A stretch of DNA of 53,204 nucleotides from Anaerolineae bacterium (GTDB taxonomy: Bacteria; Chloroflexota; Anaerolineae; JAADDB01). The position numbers and the translations under genes are program-made. The stretch covers positions 1 through 53,204 of the forward strand of contig WFQU01000098.1 of the NCBI GenBank assembly GCA_015486845.1, read 5' to 3'. This document shows positions 39,168-51,565 of the stretch, piece by piece; position 1 is the stretch's first letter, and every line of letters begins with the position of its first letter. Under the pieces are notes generated by a model. The model was not told where the DNA came from. It saw only the letters and a program-made list of their open reading frames with translations, and ran no database searches.

Positions 39168-41729
39168 TTAAAGATCGGTTAACAAATTTGCCAGCCGCTT
39201 CCGAAAATCCGGATTATTCACGTGTTTCCACACTATCAGAAAAGTTTCAATGCGTTGTTGCAACGCCTTTTGCCGGCTAGCCGAATAGACAGCCACGTCG
39301 GGCGCCACCACGATAGCCGGTGCGACGCTTTCCCGGGCAATTGTTGCCGGGGGGCGCAAAGCACCCCAGGTGAGGAAATTGCGCAGCATTCTAATGGCAA
39401 CGACAGCATCCTGCAGTTGGCCCAAATGATCTTGCAACGCGACGACTTCCCGAATGAGCGGTTTAGCTTCTGGCCCCAGCACTTCTCGGAAATACTCCAA
39501 CGTGTAACGAAAATACTTGGCGGCGATGCGCAACCGATGGTAACGGGTTAGCGGCATATCCGCAGCCAGCCACTCTTCGTATGCCAGCAAGTATGCTTGC
39601 CGCTCCGCGACCAAAACGGGCAGCAGTTGACGCACACGCCGGGGAAACGCATCCCCTTTGGTCGAAAACGGTTGCTGTGGTCCTTCCCATGGTTTTCCTA
39701 AAAATTCGGCGAAGTGCGCTTTGAAATGTCGATAAGACGTTTTATTCAAGAAAACCAATAACTGCGTCCTGGCCTCGGCATATGCTGTTGTCCAGGCGGC
39801 ACGCAACGGACTCAAATCCACGACCTGCCCGTCCGATTGCTCCTGCAGAAAACATTCAACATGTTCCCAAAAAACGTCCAAATCGCGCCCTTGTCCCAAA
39901 GAACGTCCAGTGTGCTGCAACATGCGGTTGAATGGACGTAGACTTCCCATATCCAGGTACGGAGACAGAACGTGAATAGCCACCCGCATACGGCGCACGG
40001 CTACGCGCATATCGTGCAATGCGTCGGCGTCGCCGGCGCGCACTGCCGGCTCGTGATAGAGCATCCGCCAAAAATGGAACCGGATGATCTTGCGGGCCGC
40101 TTCGCACATAAGATCGTCCGCTGCGACGCCTGGTAAACTCGGTAAAACGACCTTCTCCTGGGCATTTTCATTGCTGACCGGATGGAGCAATTGCCAGGTG
40201 AGCGTCTGTTCTTCTGACATGGGCGGACGGAAAACAACTTTCGTGGGAAATAGCAGCGCCCATAAATCCGCTTTACGTTGGGCCCGGCTTGCGTCTGTCA
40301 TCGCCTCCGCCCCGGCGATGTTGATTTCCATAAGTCCGACCGAACGGCGCAATGAACCGATCCGGCTTGTACCGCCGGAAAAATCTAGCCCGTCCGCCAT
40401 GCGCACGATGGCGGCCAAGGCTAAGGTTTCCTTTTGTGCGGTTGCCGGTAATTCGGAGAAAGGCAATTGTTGCGAGAGCTGCCTCAGTTTCTTGGCGGTG
40501 ATCTGTTTGCGGTGCAAAAACGTAATGGCGGCGACCATAATTTGTTCCGATCGATTCAGCTCTATCACTGGATTTTGCAACAGCATATCGCGTCCCACAA
40601 TATGATGCCGCCTGGAATCTGTCGCTAAGCCGATATCATGCACTAAAGCCGCTTTTTCCAGGAGAGCGCGTTGCGCCAGCGGGAGGCGATGGATGGGCGC
40701 CAAAATATCGAAAAGCATCAACGCGTAATCAGCAACCGCCCGGGCGTGGCGTTGGTTCACGTGATAGTGTTCCCATAAGGCGGTAATGGGCACCGGTGAG
40801 ATGGTAATGGCTTCGTTCGCATCAGGCGTTGCCCTGACCGATCTTGATGACGTCGGCATGGGGATTGCCGGCGGTAAGGCCTGATCGATGATAGACGCGG
40901 GGAACAGCGCGGTGCGTTTCTGGCGCAATTGTGCCAGCCAGTAACGCACCCGCCTTTCCGAAAGCCCGGCCATCTGTGCCGCTTGCCGCTGCGTGTTCCC
41001 CGCCTGCAGCGCCAACAATGCTTTGGCGTGGCGGCCATGCCGATCAGGACGAGCTGCGATAGCTTGCAGGATGATGCGTTCGTCTGGCAACAGCAGTTGG
41101 CCAGCCGGAAGGTTTCTATCCGCGAAGAAGATCTGCGCATGTTGCAATTTCGTTCTCGTATCAGGTCGTAATGAAAACTGCGTCTGCAAGATGCGGACGA
41201 TTTCCTGTAGATCTGCCTCTTTTCCATCCTGACGCAGTTCGATTTCCAGCACGAAAAAATATCGCCGGTCATCCTCTTTCTGCAACAGCACTTCATCGCT
41301 ACTCCACGCCGCGACGAGGCGCTTACCTTCTGTGACGTCACACTCCCAACGCGTTTGCCGGAGGTCGAAAAGTGCAATCACTGGCATGTTTTTGATAGTA
41401 GCCAGGATGAAATCGCGTAATGGCGAAACAGGCCAACGATTCGGCGGTTGCCAGGAGGGCAAAGTCACTTCAATCTCCTCACGGCGGCGCACGGTGCCAC
41501 TTCCACCACGCAACGCTTTTAACGTGATCACGGTGCTGCCCGAAACTTCCCGCGCCCGCAGCGCGTAGCCGGCCTGGAAGATGTGTCTTTCTGCGGTGTC
41601 GAAATACGTGTCGCGGAGCTGTTGCTGTCGTGCCGGGGACATCGCATAACGGCCGATACCGGACATGGTCCGTAGCTGTTCAGCGATCGTCCGGTCAGGC
41701 ACCGAAAACTTAGCTTCGATCTCTTTCAT
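39168..41729 (-). CDS. CYTH-HTH-HD-CHAD multidomain protein (polyphosphate metabolism)
   Basis: A protein of 853 residues from ATG 41729; track numbering below adds four. Residues 5-205 are a CYTH domain (EIEAKF at 7-12, RYFFVLEIEL), which in relatives hydrolyses triphosphate or makes polyP-linked products. Residues 245-275 look like a helix-turn-helix (QRQAAQMAGLSERRVRYWLA). Residues 325-480 are an HD domain of the Ppx/GppA C-terminal type (LVHDIG, then HRKQI). Residues 540-850 are a CHAD domain (HDMRVAVRRMR at 576-586, LRIAAKYFRYTLE, LQDHLGQLQD). CHAD binds polyphosphate. The convergent ppk1 gene supports a polyP role. I do not know this exact four-part order as a named family. Confidence 0.88.
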   Translation of the reverse strand: MKEIEAKFSVPDRTIAEQLRTMSGIGRYAMSPARQQQLRDTYFDTAERHIFQAGYALRAREVSGSTVITLKALRGGSGTVRRREEIEVTLPSWQPPNRWPVSPLRDFILATIKNMPVIALFDLRQTRWECDVTEGKRLVAAWSSDEVLLQKEDDRRYFFVLEIELRQDGKEADLQEIVRILQTQFSLRPDTRTKLQHAQIFFADRNLPAGQLLLPDERIILQAIAARPDRHGRHAKALLALQAGNTQRQAAQMAGLSERRVRYWLAQLRQKRTALFPASIIDQALPPAIPMPTSSRSVRATPDANEAITISPVPITALWEHYHVNQRHARAVADYALMLFDILAPIHRLPLAQRALLEKAALVHDIGLATDSRRHHIVGRDMLLQNPVIELNRSEQIMVAAITFLHRKQITAKKLRQLSQQLPFSELPATAQKETLALAAIVRMADGLDFSGGTSRIGSLRRSVGLMEINIAGAEAMTDASRAQRKADLWALLFPTKVVFRPPMSEEQTLTWQLLHPVSNENAQEKVVLPSLPGVAADDLMCEAARKIIRFHFWRMLYHEPAVRAGDADALHDMRVAVRRMRVAIHVLSPYLDMGSLRPFNRMLQHTGRSLGQGRDLDVFWEHVECFLQEQSDGQVVDLSPLRAAWTTAYAEARTQLLVFLNKTSYRHFKAHFAEFLGKPWEGPQQPFSTKGDAFPRRVRQLLPVLVAERQAYLLAYEEWLAADMPLTRYHRLRIAAKYFRYTLEYFREVLGPEAKPLIREVVALQDHLGQLQDAVVAIRMLRNFLTWGALRPPATIARESVAPAIVVAPDVAVYSASRQKALQQRIETFLIVWKHVNNPDFRKRLANLLTDL

Positions 41730-41892
41730 AGTGTCACACAATCCTTTCCGAGGACAAAACGGCGCATCCCGCTTCAGCTTAGGCGTTACCGGTATTTATC
41801 ACCGCGAAGGACACGAAGGAACACACAGAAAAACTAATTTTCTCCTTTTACAGACTTTATTACCATCTTTATACCTGTATTTTTCTGTGTGC

Positions 41893-42120
41893 ATCTGTGC
41901 CCAAAACCTGACTCGGTCGAGCCAGAACTAAAAACTCGACGCGGAGCCGCTGAAGCGCAGAGATTAAAATCAAGGCAAAGTCAGCGATACGTATTAGCAC
42001 CAAAAGCTATTAATAGTTTTTTGTTGTGTTCTTATCCCATTTTGCAGCTTGGCGTTAACTGTTTTTTGCCTCTGCGTCTCTGCGTCAAATCTTTGCTCAG
42101 TGGACAAGAATTTCGATGGT
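41893..42120 (-). repeat. About 210-bp dispersed repeat, copy B
   Basis: Reverse-oriented match to 26935-27151. It occupies most of the 539-base gap between the CYTH/CHAD gene and carB. The rest (41730-41890 and 42121-42268) shows an ACCGCGAAGGACACGAAGGA stretch but no gene or RNA. Confidence 0.8.
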
Positions 42121-42268
42121 ATGGTACTACCCGAATAGCTGATTACGTAGATTTTACGCCGATAAATCAGAAAGGATCAGCGAAAACCAGCATTCATCTA
42201 CATCATCTGCGGCCTAATTGCTTTTCGGGCCGCGACCCTGCGTCTTCTGTCTCGATACCGGTTGCCTG

Positions 42269-45200
42269 TTACGGCATATTGTTGCCGCTTCCCCCGTCTC
42301 TGCGATTACCCCGATAATGAGCCTGCAAACTACGCACTTTAAGTGTTTTGCTCTGTAATGCCCGAATGCCAATGACCGCCGCGGCGGCACCGGAAAGAGT
42401 CGTAACCAGCGGCACTTTATATTGGATGGCTGCCTGGCGTATTTTGCGGCCATCCTGGCGAGAAGTTTGTCCCAGCGGCGTATTCACGACAAGTTGTGTA
42501 GCGCCTTCGCGGATGAGATCTACCACATGCGGAGAACCCTGGCTTACCTTCTTGACAGTAGTCACCGGCAAGCCAACCCGCTCCAGCACGGCTGCTGTGC
42601 CCTTGGTGGCAATCAGACCGAAGCCCAAGCGATGGAAATCGCGAGCAATTTTGAGGATAGCCCCTTTATCAAAATCGTTGACCGTCAGCAACACGCTGCC
42701 GGTCGTCGGCAGCGGTGTACCAATAGCCATCTCTGCTTTGGCAAAAGCGTGTCCAAAATGCGCTGCGTGTCCCATGACCTCGCCAGTGCTGCGCATTTCT
42801 GGTCCTAAGAGTGCATCCACGCCGGTAAATTTACCAAACGGCAAAGCAACTTCCTTCACGAAAAACCCATCCACGGCCGGTTCTTCCACGAATCCAATCT
42901 CCGCCAAGCTCCTGCCGGCCATCACTTGCGTAGCCAGGCGGGCCAACGGAACACCGGTTGCTTTGCTCACAAAAGGCACCGTGCGGCTGGCACGCGGGTT
43001 CACTTCCAGAACATAAACCACGTCATCTTTGATGGCAAACTGAATATTCATCAAACCGCGCACGCCTAAAGCCAGGCCAATCTGTTCTGTGTAATCACGA
43101 ATGATGTTCAAGAAGTAGTAGCTAATTTTGAATGGCGGCAGCACCATGGCAGAATCGCCAGAGTGAATGCCCGCTTCCTCGATGTGTTGCATCACGCTGC
43201 CAATGACCACCCGCTCCGTGTCGGCGACGGCGTCGACGTCGATTTCGTAGGCATCTTCCAGGTATTGATCAACTAAAACCGGCTTGCCCGGCGCAGCTTC
43301 TTGTGCTGCGGCGATGAAATGCGACAGCTCCGCCGGCGCATAAACAATGGCCATGGCTCGGCCACCTAAAACATAACTGGGGCGCACCATAACCGGATAA
43401 CCGATGCGCTGGGCAACGGCTAATGCCTCCGGAACGGTGTGAGCCATGCCGTGTTCCGGCTGGGGGATATCCAATTTTTGCAGCAACGCGCCGAAACGCT
43501 CACGATCTTCCGCCAAATCGATGGTTGCCGGCGTTGTGCCGAGGATAGGCACGCCGGCCGCAGCCAGTTCGCTGGCCAAATTCAACGGCGTCTGACCTCC
43601 CAATTGCACGATGACGCCCAAGAGCTGTCCTGTTCGCGATTCTTCCTGGACGACGTGCAGCACATCTTCCGTCGTCAAGGGCTCGAAATAGAGCCGGTCG
43701 GAAGTGTCGTAGTCGGTGCTGACAGTCTCCGGATTAGAATTAACCATGATGGTCTCGATACCCATTTCCTGCAAAGCAAAAGCGGCATGGCAGCAACAAT
43801 AATCGAATTCGATCCCCTGACCAATACGGTTAGGCCCGCTGCCAAGGATGATCACTTTGCGCCGGTCAGTCGGGGCCGCCTCATCCACGGTTTCGTAAGT
43901 CGAATACATGTAAGGGGTAAAAGCCGGAAATTCAGCAGCACAGGTGTCCACTTTGCGGTAGGTAGGTGCCAGGCCGGCCTGCTGGCGTTGTTGCCGGATG
44001 GCAGAAACTGTGCTGCCAGTCAATTGCGCCAGACGAGCATCGCTGAAGCCGAGCTGTTTCGCTGCGAACAGTGCGTCATCGTCCAGCGGAGTCGCCGCCA
44101 ATCGTTTCTCTGCGGCAATGATTTTCTCCATTTGGGCCACGAACCAGGGATCGTAACCGGTAGCCGCGGCAATCTGAATAACAGACCGACCGCTACGCAA
44201 AGCCGCAAAAACAGCCGCCAGTCGGCGCGGGTTAGGACGGCGCAGCAAACCATCGATTTCCGCTGTGTTGGAAGGCGACAACGTTCGGGGGTGATCCTCC
44301 AAACTCCGCATCGCTTTCTGCAGCGCCTCGGGGAATGTGCGGCCAATGGCCATGATTTCTCCAACGGATTGCATCTGCGGCCCCAACGTGTCATCCACGC
44401 CGGGAAATTTCTCGAAATTCCAACGCGGTATTTTCACCACCACGTAATCCAACGCTGGCTCGAAAGCCGCCACCGTTTTCTGTGTGATATCATTGCGTAT
44501 TTCATCCAGCGTATAGCCCACAGCCAGCAACGCTGCAATTTTAGCGATGGGGAAACCAGTCGCTTTGCTAGCCAATGCTGATGAACGGCTGACGCGGGGG
44601 TTCATTTCGATGACAACGACCCGCCCGTTCGTCGGGTTGACGGCAAACTGAACATTGGAGCCCCCAGTTTCCACCCCGACGGCGTGCATGACCAAACGCG
44701 CCATGTCCCGCAATTGTTGATATTCCTTGTCGGTGAGCGTCTGAGCCGGGGCAACAGTGATAGAATCGCCGGTGTGAACGCCCATCGGATCGATGTTCTC
44801 AATGCTGGTCACCACAACGAAATTATCATGCCGATCCCGCATCACTTCCAGCTCGAATTCTTTCCAGCCCAGCACCGATTCTTCCAGCAGCACCTGGTGC
44901 ACGGGACTTTCCCGCAAGCCTCGCCCTGCCTTATCTCGCAAATCAGTTTCGGCCAAGGCAATGCCACCGCCGCTGCCACCTAACGTAAAACTGGGGCGAA
45001 TGAGCAGCGGGTAGCCCAACGTTTCAGCAGCAGCTAATGCTTCTCCCTCCGAAGCAACCAGAAAACTACGAGGTACATCCAAACCAACCCGATTCACCGC
45101 TTCCTTGAAGCGCTGACGATCCTCAGCGACGCGCATCGCTGACAACGGGGCGCCAATAAGCTCCACGCCGTAGCGCGCCAAGACACCCTGCTCGGCCAAT

Positions 45201-45502
45201 GCGACGGCTAAATTCAACGCCGTCTGGCCGCCCACGGTTGGCAATAGTGCGTCCGGCCGTTCCTGGGCGATGATCTTCTCCACAATCTCCAGCGTCAAAG
45301 GCTCGACATATGTGGCATCGGCCAAATCGGGATCGGTCATGATGGTGGCCGGGTTGGAATTAACCAAGATAACCCGGTATCCCTCACCCCGCAACGCTTT
45401 GATAGCCTGCGTGCCGGAATAGTCGAATTCCGCTGCTTGCCCGATGACTATCGGCCCGGCGCCTAACACCATAATGGACTGTATGTCATTTCGTTTCGGC
45501 AT
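42269..45502 (-). CDS. carB: Carbamoyl-phosphate synthase, large subunit
   Basis: A 1077-residue, full-length CarB. It makes carbamoyl phosphate from bicarbonate, ammonia (from CarA) and two ATP, for arginine and pyrimidine synthesis. Both ATP-grasp halves are present, each opening with a GxGPxxIGQ segment ([19 protein letters not shown] and [19 protein letters not shown]). The duplicated [17 protein letters not shown] and [16 protein letters not shown] loops and the C-terminal MGS-like allosteric domain are also there. ATG lies four bases after carA. The long antisense ORFs in this stretch are shadows. Confidence 0.97.
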   Translation of the reverse strand: MPKRNDIQSIMVLGAGPIVIGQAAEFDYSGTQAIKALRGEGYRVILVNSNPATIMTDPDLADATYVEPLTLEIVEKIIAQERPDALLPTVGGQTALNLAVALAEQGVLARYGVELIGAPLSAMRVAEDRQRFKEAVNRVGLDVPRSFLVASEGEALAAAETLGYPLLIRPSFTLGGSGGGIALAETDLRDKAGRGLRESPVHQVLLEESVLGWKEFELEVMRDRHDNFVVVTSIENIDPMGVHTGDSITVAPAQTLTDKEYQQLRDMARLVMHAVGVETGGSNVQFAVNPTNGRVVVIEMNPRVSRSSALASKATGFPIAKIAALLAVGYTLDEIRNDITQKTVAAFEPALDYVVVKIPRWNFEKFPGVDDTLGPQMQSVGEIMAIGRTFPEALQKAMRSLEDHPRTLSPSNTAEIDGLLRRPNPRRLAAVFAALRSGRSVIQIAAATGYDPWFVAQMEKIIAAEKRLAATPLDDDALFAAKQLGFSDARLAQLTGSTVSAIRQQRQQAGLAPTYRKVDTCAAEFPAFTPYMYSTYETVDEAAPTDRRKVIILGSGPNRIGQGIEFDYCCCHAAFALQEMGIETIMVNSNPETVSTDYDTSDRLYFEPLTTEDVLHVVQEESRTGQLLGVIVQLGGQTPLNLASELAAAGVPILGTTPATIDLAEDRERFGALLQKLDIPQPEHGMAHTVPEALAVAQRIGYPVMVRPSYVLGGRAMAIVYAPAELSHFIAAAQEAAPGKPVLVDQYLEDAYEIDVDAVADTERVVIGSVMQHIEEAGIHSGDSAMVLPPFKISYYFLNIIRDYTEQIGLALGVRGLMNIQFAIKDDVVYVLEVNPRASRTVPFVSKATGVPLARLATQVMAGRSLAEIGFVEEPAVDGFFVKEVALPFGKFTGVDALLGPEMRSTGEVMGHAAHFGHAFAKAEMAIGTPLPTTGSVLLTVNDFDKGAILKIARDFHRLGFGLIATKGTAAVLERVGLPVTTVKKVSQGSPHVVDLIREGATQLVVNTPLGQTSRQDGRKIRQAAIQYKVPLVTTLSGAAAAVIGIRALQSKTLKVRSLQAHYRGNRRDGGSGNNMP

Positions 45503-45506
45503 TTTG

Positions 45507-46682
45507 CTAAGCTTTCTTTTCTCGAATTATGCGGATGAATTGTTCGAAGAGGTAATCGGCATCGTGGGGGCCAGGGCTGGCCTCCGGATGGTATTGCACC
45601 GCGAAGACCGGTCGATCCCGTAACCGCATCCCCTCCACGCTGCCATCGTTCAAGTTCCTGTGAGTAATTTCGATCTCCGGCGGCAAAGCGGCCGGATCCA
45701 CCACGTAGCTGTGATTTTGAGCGGTAATTTGCACATGCCCGCTGCGCAAGTCTATCACTGGCTGGTTGCCGCCGTGATGGCCGAACTTCATTTTATGCGT
45801 GCGCCCGCCCAAGGCCAGGGCCAAAATCTGGTGTCCTAAACAAATGCCGAACATGGGCAATCCGGATGCCAGGAGTTTCTGCACAGTTGTCACGGCATAA
45901 GGCACACCGGCCGGATCGCCGGGCCCGTTGGATAGGAAGATACCGTCCGGATGCATGGCCAATAGTTGCTCGGCCGGCGTAGCGGCGGGGAAAACCGTCA
46001 ACGCAGCGCCGTGGGTCACCAGCCGGCGCAGAATGTTGCGCTTGACGCCGAAATCGTAAACCGCGATGCGCACACTTCCCTCCACTGCCGGTCGCAGCGG
46101 ACCATGGCTATCCGCCAACGGCTGCCAAACAGTGCTGGTTTCTTGCCAGCCGAATGGGACCGCGTGGCTAACTTCTCGCACCAAGTCGCGGCCATCCAAG
46201 CCAGACCACTGCCGGGCCTGCTGCCACAAATCAGGGGGAGAAACGCCAGGCAGCGTACTCAGCGCCGCTTTAAGCGATCCTTTTTCTCTGATGTGCAAAG
46301 TTAGCGCCCGAGTGTCCACGCCGGAGATAGCCGGCACATTGTGCCTACCCAAATAATCGGGCAGTGATTCGACACTGCGCCAGTTGTTAGGTTGCCGGCT
46401 CATCTCTCGCACGATGAGGCCAGAAAGCCAGGGCCGCTCCGATTCTTCGTCCTCCGGATTGACGCCTACATTGCCGATGTGAGGATAAGTCATGACCACA
46501 AACTGTCCACGATAAGACGGATCGGTGATAATTTCTTGATAGCCGGTCATGCTGGTATTAAACACGATTTCGCCAAACGTTGTCCTCATCGCTCCATACG
46601 CCTCGCCGGGCCAAATCGTCCCATCTTCCAAAACGAGATACGCCGGGGAATCTCCTGCTATTTTCTTATCAATTGTTTCCAT
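45507..46682 (-). CDS. carA: Carbamoyl-phosphate synthase, small (glutamine amidotransferase) subunit
   Basis: A 391-residue CarA. The N-terminal half carries [20 protein letters not shown]. The class I amidotransferase domain has the catalytic cysteine in [10 protein letters not shown], with the His/Glu pair in YHPEASPGP. It feeds ammonia to CarB. SD GAGGT 10 bases upstream; the gene follows a phosphodiesterase gene by 31 bases. No arginine or pyrimidine regulator site is obvious upstream. Confidence 0.96.
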   Translation of the reverse strand: METIDKKIAGDSPAYLVLEDGTIWPGEAYGAMRTTFGEIVFNTSMTGYQEIITDPSYRGQFVVMTYPHIGNVGVNPEDEESERPWLSGLIVREMSRQPNNWRSVESLPDYLGRHNVPAISGVDTRALTLHIREKGSLKAALSTLPGVSPPDLWQQARQWSGLDGRDLVREVSHAVPFGWQETSTVWQPLADSHGPLRPAVEGSVRIAVYDFGVKRNILRRLVTHGAALTVFPAATPAEQLLAMHPDGIFLSNGPGDPAGVPYAVTTVQKLLASGLPMFGICLGHQILALALGGRTHKMKFGHHGGNQPVIDLRSGHVQITAQNHSYVVDPAALPPEIEITHRNLNDGSVEGMRLRDRPVFAVQYHPEASPGPHDADYLFEQFIRIIREKKA

Positions 46683-46713
46683 GCTGCCGGTTTTACCTCA
46701 TTCTCCATTTTCT

Positions 46714-47601
46714 TTAAGGTCGTGTCTTGCGCAATGATAACATCAAATCAGGTCGATCGGTAATAATACCGTCGACCCCCTCTTTGATCAGAACACGCAT
46801 AGCAGCCGGATCGTTGATAGTCCAGACCTGTACCTTCATCCCTTGCCGATGGGCAGCAGTGATAAATCCGGGCGTAACGATTTGGTAACCACGCCAGCGG
46901 ATCGGCACTTGCAGAACGTCCGGTACAGGACGGTAAAGCCGCCATAGGTGTGCTCTCTGCATAATCCAGAAAATTTCTATACCCGGCTCACTGGTGCCAG
47001 TAGCCGTTTGTGATATCAAGGCTCTGAAACGAGTGATGACCTTGCGATGAAACGAGACCACGATAACTCTATTTTCGGCGTGCTGCGCCTTGATTAGAGT
47101 CGCCAAGGCATCAGCTACCGCGACATCATCAGGCTTGATCTCAATACTCATTTTTGCGGTCGGAAAGTTTGTCAACACTTCTAACAAGGTTGGGATGGTA
47201 ATGCCTCGACCCCGGTAAGGGAAAGTTGCCCCGCCGTCGCGGGTGAAATGATACCCGGCATCTAACTTTCTAATTTCGTTTAGCGTCATCTCCTGCACCA
47301 AGCCATGGCCATCGGTTGTGCGATCCACACTTTTGTCGTGAATGACAACTAATCGGCCATCTTTGGTCATGTGGATATCCATTTCAAGCATGTCGACGCC
47401 TAACGAAACAGCATTACGAAACGCTACCAGGGTATTCTCCGGCGCTAAACCGGCCCCGCCTCGATGTGCAATGACCCACGGACGGTCATTGCCGCGGAAG
47501 ACTGGCTTGACAGCGATCGGCTTAATAGTTAGCAGGAGATAAATAATTAGAACAAGCAAAATGAGTAGTGCCAAAAGCAGGATTCTTATCCAAGTACGCA
47601 T
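46714..47601 (-). CDS. Membrane-anchored glycerophosphodiester phosphodiesterase
   Basis: A 295-residue protein with an N-terminal membrane anchor (about 6-26) and a GDPD TIM barrel. AHRGGAGLAPENT (45-57) supplies the catalytic histidine and HRG start, EMDIHMTKDGRLVVIHD the metal ligands and second histidine, and WTINDPAAM the late family motif. It should hydrolyse glycerophosphodiesters to glycerol 3-phosphate and an alcohol on the outer face of the membrane. The SD (GAGGAGG) is the end of a dispersed repeat. Followed by carA. Confidence 0.9.
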   Translation of the reverse strand: MRTWIRILLLALLILLVLIIYLLLTIKPIAVKPVFRGNDRPWVIAHRGGAGLAPENTLVAFRNAVSLGVDMLEMDIHMTKDGRLVVIHDKSVDRTTDGHGLVQEMTLNEIRKLDAGYHFTRDGGATFPYRGRGITIPTLLEVLTNFPTAKMSIEIKPDDVAVADALATLIKAQHAENRVIVVSFHRKVITRFRALISQTATGTSEPGIEIFWIMQRAHLWRLYRPVPDVLQVPIRWRGYQIVTPGFITAAHRQGMKVQVWTINDPAAMRVLIKEGVDGIITDRPDLMLSLRKTRP

Positions 47602-47983
47602 GATCTAACCTCCTCTGAAAATAGAACGCAGATTAACGCTGATGCACGCTGATCTTAATTTTCATCCGCTGTGGTGTGCCGCAGGCTCATGATAACTCCC
47701 TTGAAAATAAGACCTCTCCCCTGGCTTACCGCCCAAAGGGGCGGTAAGCCTTCCCCTCCCCGTGTCGGGGAGGGGGAAAAGCTAAGTGTAGCGCAGCTTG
47801 GGGGAGAGACCTCCCTTGAAAATAGAATGCTGATTGACGCTGATCCTTTCTGCTTTATCAGCGTGCATCAGCGTCCTGTTTGCCCAGGACTGAGTAGAAT
47901 TATCGATTAACTGGATTCACCGATTGAATCTATTTTCGGCCCGGCCCTGGACTTTTTCTCCGCGTCTTTGCGTCAAATTTTGG
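47602..47983. other. 382-base intergenic region, entirely repeats
   Basis: Three minus-strand copies of the TATTTTC-SD ending lie at 47609-47623, 47697-47709 and 47810-47824. GC-rich hairpins at about 47710-47810 (CTTACCGCCC..GGGCGGTAAG and CCCCTCCCC..GGGGAGGGG) lie between them. A piece of the 210-bp repeat (TTTGCGTCAAATTTTGG) is at 47948-47985. No gene. Confidence 0.65.
47609..47690 (-). repeat. Intergenic repeat ending in the SD of the phosphodiesterase gene
   Basis: On the minus strand CAGCGTGCATCAGCGTTAAT is followed shortly by TATTTTCAGAGGAGG, which is placed 7 bases before the ATG at 47601. Confidence 0.75.
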
Positions 47984-50059
<2,076 letters not shown>

Positions 50060-50080
50060 TTAAACCGAACCGGCTTTCCC

Positions 50081-50109
50081 ATTATACAGGATTATGGCGA
50101 TGTTGAACA
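50081..50109 (-). promoter_or_regulatory. Probable promoter of ligA
   Basis: On the minus strand TATAAT (50081-50086) lies about 45 bases before the ligA start. The -35 (TGTTCA at 17 bases) is weak. Confidence 0.4.
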
Positions 50110-50314
50110 GCACCCTTCCGGGCCATTTCGACGGTCGAAACTCTGCACAGAGCTCCGTGCTACAAAAAAAGAAAGCCCCCTGAAAAAGACCTATCTGGCG
50201 CAGGAACAAATTATGATTTCCGCTGAAGTATAGGACGTCACGTTGTTATAGCGGATGTAATTGCGTCAGAAGGGTCTTTAGCCGGGCAACAACGTACCCG
50301 GCGCGTTGCTGCAA

Positions 50315-50351
50315 CAAAAAAAGGACTTCTCCATCAAAGAGAAATCCTCTT
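50315..50351 (-). terminator. Terminator of the disulfide oxidoreductase gene
   Basis: On the minus strand AGGATTTCTC-TTTGATG-GAGAAGTCCT is followed by seven T, 40 bases after the stop codon. Confidence 0.8.
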
Positions 50352-50390
50352 TCTCAATACCAGGGCCGGGAAAATGGGCAACAGCTTGCA

Positions 50391-51047
50391 TTACGAAGAT
50401 TTAGCAACTGCCTCCATCAAATGGGGCAGGATCATCTGCTCTGGCATGGCACCTTCCACAGCCTCTACTTCGTTAATGACGGTTCGGGGCACAGCCATGA
50501 CACTATAACGATTCGATAGCGCCGGGAACTCAGTGGCTTCGATCATATCGCCGGTGACCCAAGGACTATAAAAAGCCAGTTTGTGGGCTAACATCACAGA
50601 TCTGGGACAATAGGGGCAAGTCGGCGTAATGAAAACCTGCAAATGCACCGGCTTGGTCAAGCTATCCAAAAAAGATCTGGTTTCTTGTTGCAATTCCACT
50701 TGACCGCTGCTAACCATCCGGATTGCTTCCAGCAAGGACATGAACTCATAGCCGGAAGGAATACCGAAAAAGCGAACGCCAAAAGTTTTGCCATCCTGCA
50801 CCGGAATAATAGCCGGGACTTTGTCCACGCTGAATTGTTTGGCCATTTCGTTATCAGCAGCCAAATCATAAGCTTCGACGCTTACCAAATCCGAGAGCGA
50901 GGCTAACTCTTCGCAAATCTCCCGCGTCTCGGGGCAATATTGGCAACCGATGTGTTGGCTGAACACAACTAATGTTACCGGTTTCTTTAAATTTTTAGTG
51001 AAGTCATCGCGTATGAATTGTCGGTCTTTCTCTTGTAGAAGGCCCAT
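50391..51047 (-). CDS. Protein disulfide oxidoreductase with two thioredoxin folds (PDO/glutaredoxin-like)
   Basis: A 218-residue protein of two tandem thioredoxin-like domains. The first carries CQYC (C35, C38) and cis-proline VPAI. The second carries CPYC (C144, C147) and VPRT. This matches the PDO family of archaea and thermophilic bacteria, which oxidise, reduce or isomerise cytoplasmic disulfides. The CPYC site is glutaredoxin-like. SD AGGAGGAAG. It has its own promoter and a small hairpin terminator in the leader, suggesting attenuation. Confidence 0.9.
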   Translation of the reverse strand: MGLLQEKDRQFIRDDFTKNLKKPVTLVVFSQHIGCQYCPETREICEELASLSDLVSVEAYDLAADNEMAKQFSVDKVPAIIPVQDGKTFGVRFFGIPSGYEFMSLLEAIRMVSSGQVELQQETRSFLDSLTKPVHLQVFITPTCPYCPRSVMLAHKLAFYSPWVTGDMIEATEFPALSNRYSVMAVPRTVINEVEAVEGAMPEQMILPHLMEAVAKSS

Positions 51048-51077
51048 ATAGCACTTCCTCCTGTACTAGTTTTGCAT

Positions 51078-51101
51078 AAAAAAAGGTCACAAAGCGTGAC
51101 C
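51078..51101 (-). terminator. Leader hairpin with T run upstream of the disulfide oxidoreductase gene
   Basis: On the minus strand GGTCAC-GCTTT-GTGACC is followed by seven T, ending 30 bases before the ATG at 51047. It lies downstream of the promoter at 51117-51145, so it can end transcripts before the gene. Confidence 0.8.
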
Positions 51102-51116
51102 GGATTTATCATCTCA

Positions 51117-51145
51117 ATCTTACAGTTTGATGCAAATTGTGTCAA
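51117..51145 (-). promoter_or_regulatory. Promoter of the disulfide oxidoreductase gene
   Basis: On the minus strand TTGACA and TAAGAT are separated by exactly 17 bases. Transcription should start near 51110, only about 10 bases before the leader hairpin. Confidence 0.75.
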
Positions 51146-51442
51146 TTCGTTACATGTTCTTGCCCTATGACGCCAAGAATGCCCCGGCGCGCAGAAATAA
51201 TAGAACGCTGATCTCAAATACATTATGCCAGCAATACGAAAATCCTTGTTATTGAACCCGGTTCATACTATTGGCCACACCACGATCAAGCGCATACCAA
51301 CTTACCGCGACAATACTGGGTAAGCGCTTGTTGCCAGCAGGATGACGACAGTTTGCAACGAGACGGCAATATTCAGTCAATCCTGATTTGAGCCGATTAG
51401 AACAATCGCATTAGGAAAACTCTTGGGCAATAATAAAAGAAC

Positions 51443-51565
51443 TCAGGCCCGTTTGCTATGGTCCACTGCTCTCAACACCTTTAGATTGAGCAAAATGAAA
51501 GCAATAAACTGTAAAAACTTGTTATTCATCTTTGCTTTGTCTTTAGCCGTTATCTTAAAACGCAT
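51443..51565 (-). CDS. Small hypothetical membrane protein, 40 residues
   Basis: The ORF is below the length limit of the track. ATG 51565 has AAGGAG exactly 8 bases upstream, as good as any SD in the window. The peptide starts MRFKITAKDK, has one hydrophobic helix (NKFLQFIAFILLNLKV), and a basic end. It follows the SQR-like gene by 51 bases on the same strand, so it is probably co-transcribed. No repeat overlaps it. I do not recognise a family. Confidence 0.5.
   Translation of the reverse strand: MRFKITAKDKAKMNNKFLQFIAFILLNLKVLRAVDHSKRA

Noticed and set aside
43439-44581. 380-codon plus-strand ORF inside carB
   Set aside because: Antisense shadow of a strongly conserved gene; low-complexity His/Arg/Gln composition and no SD.
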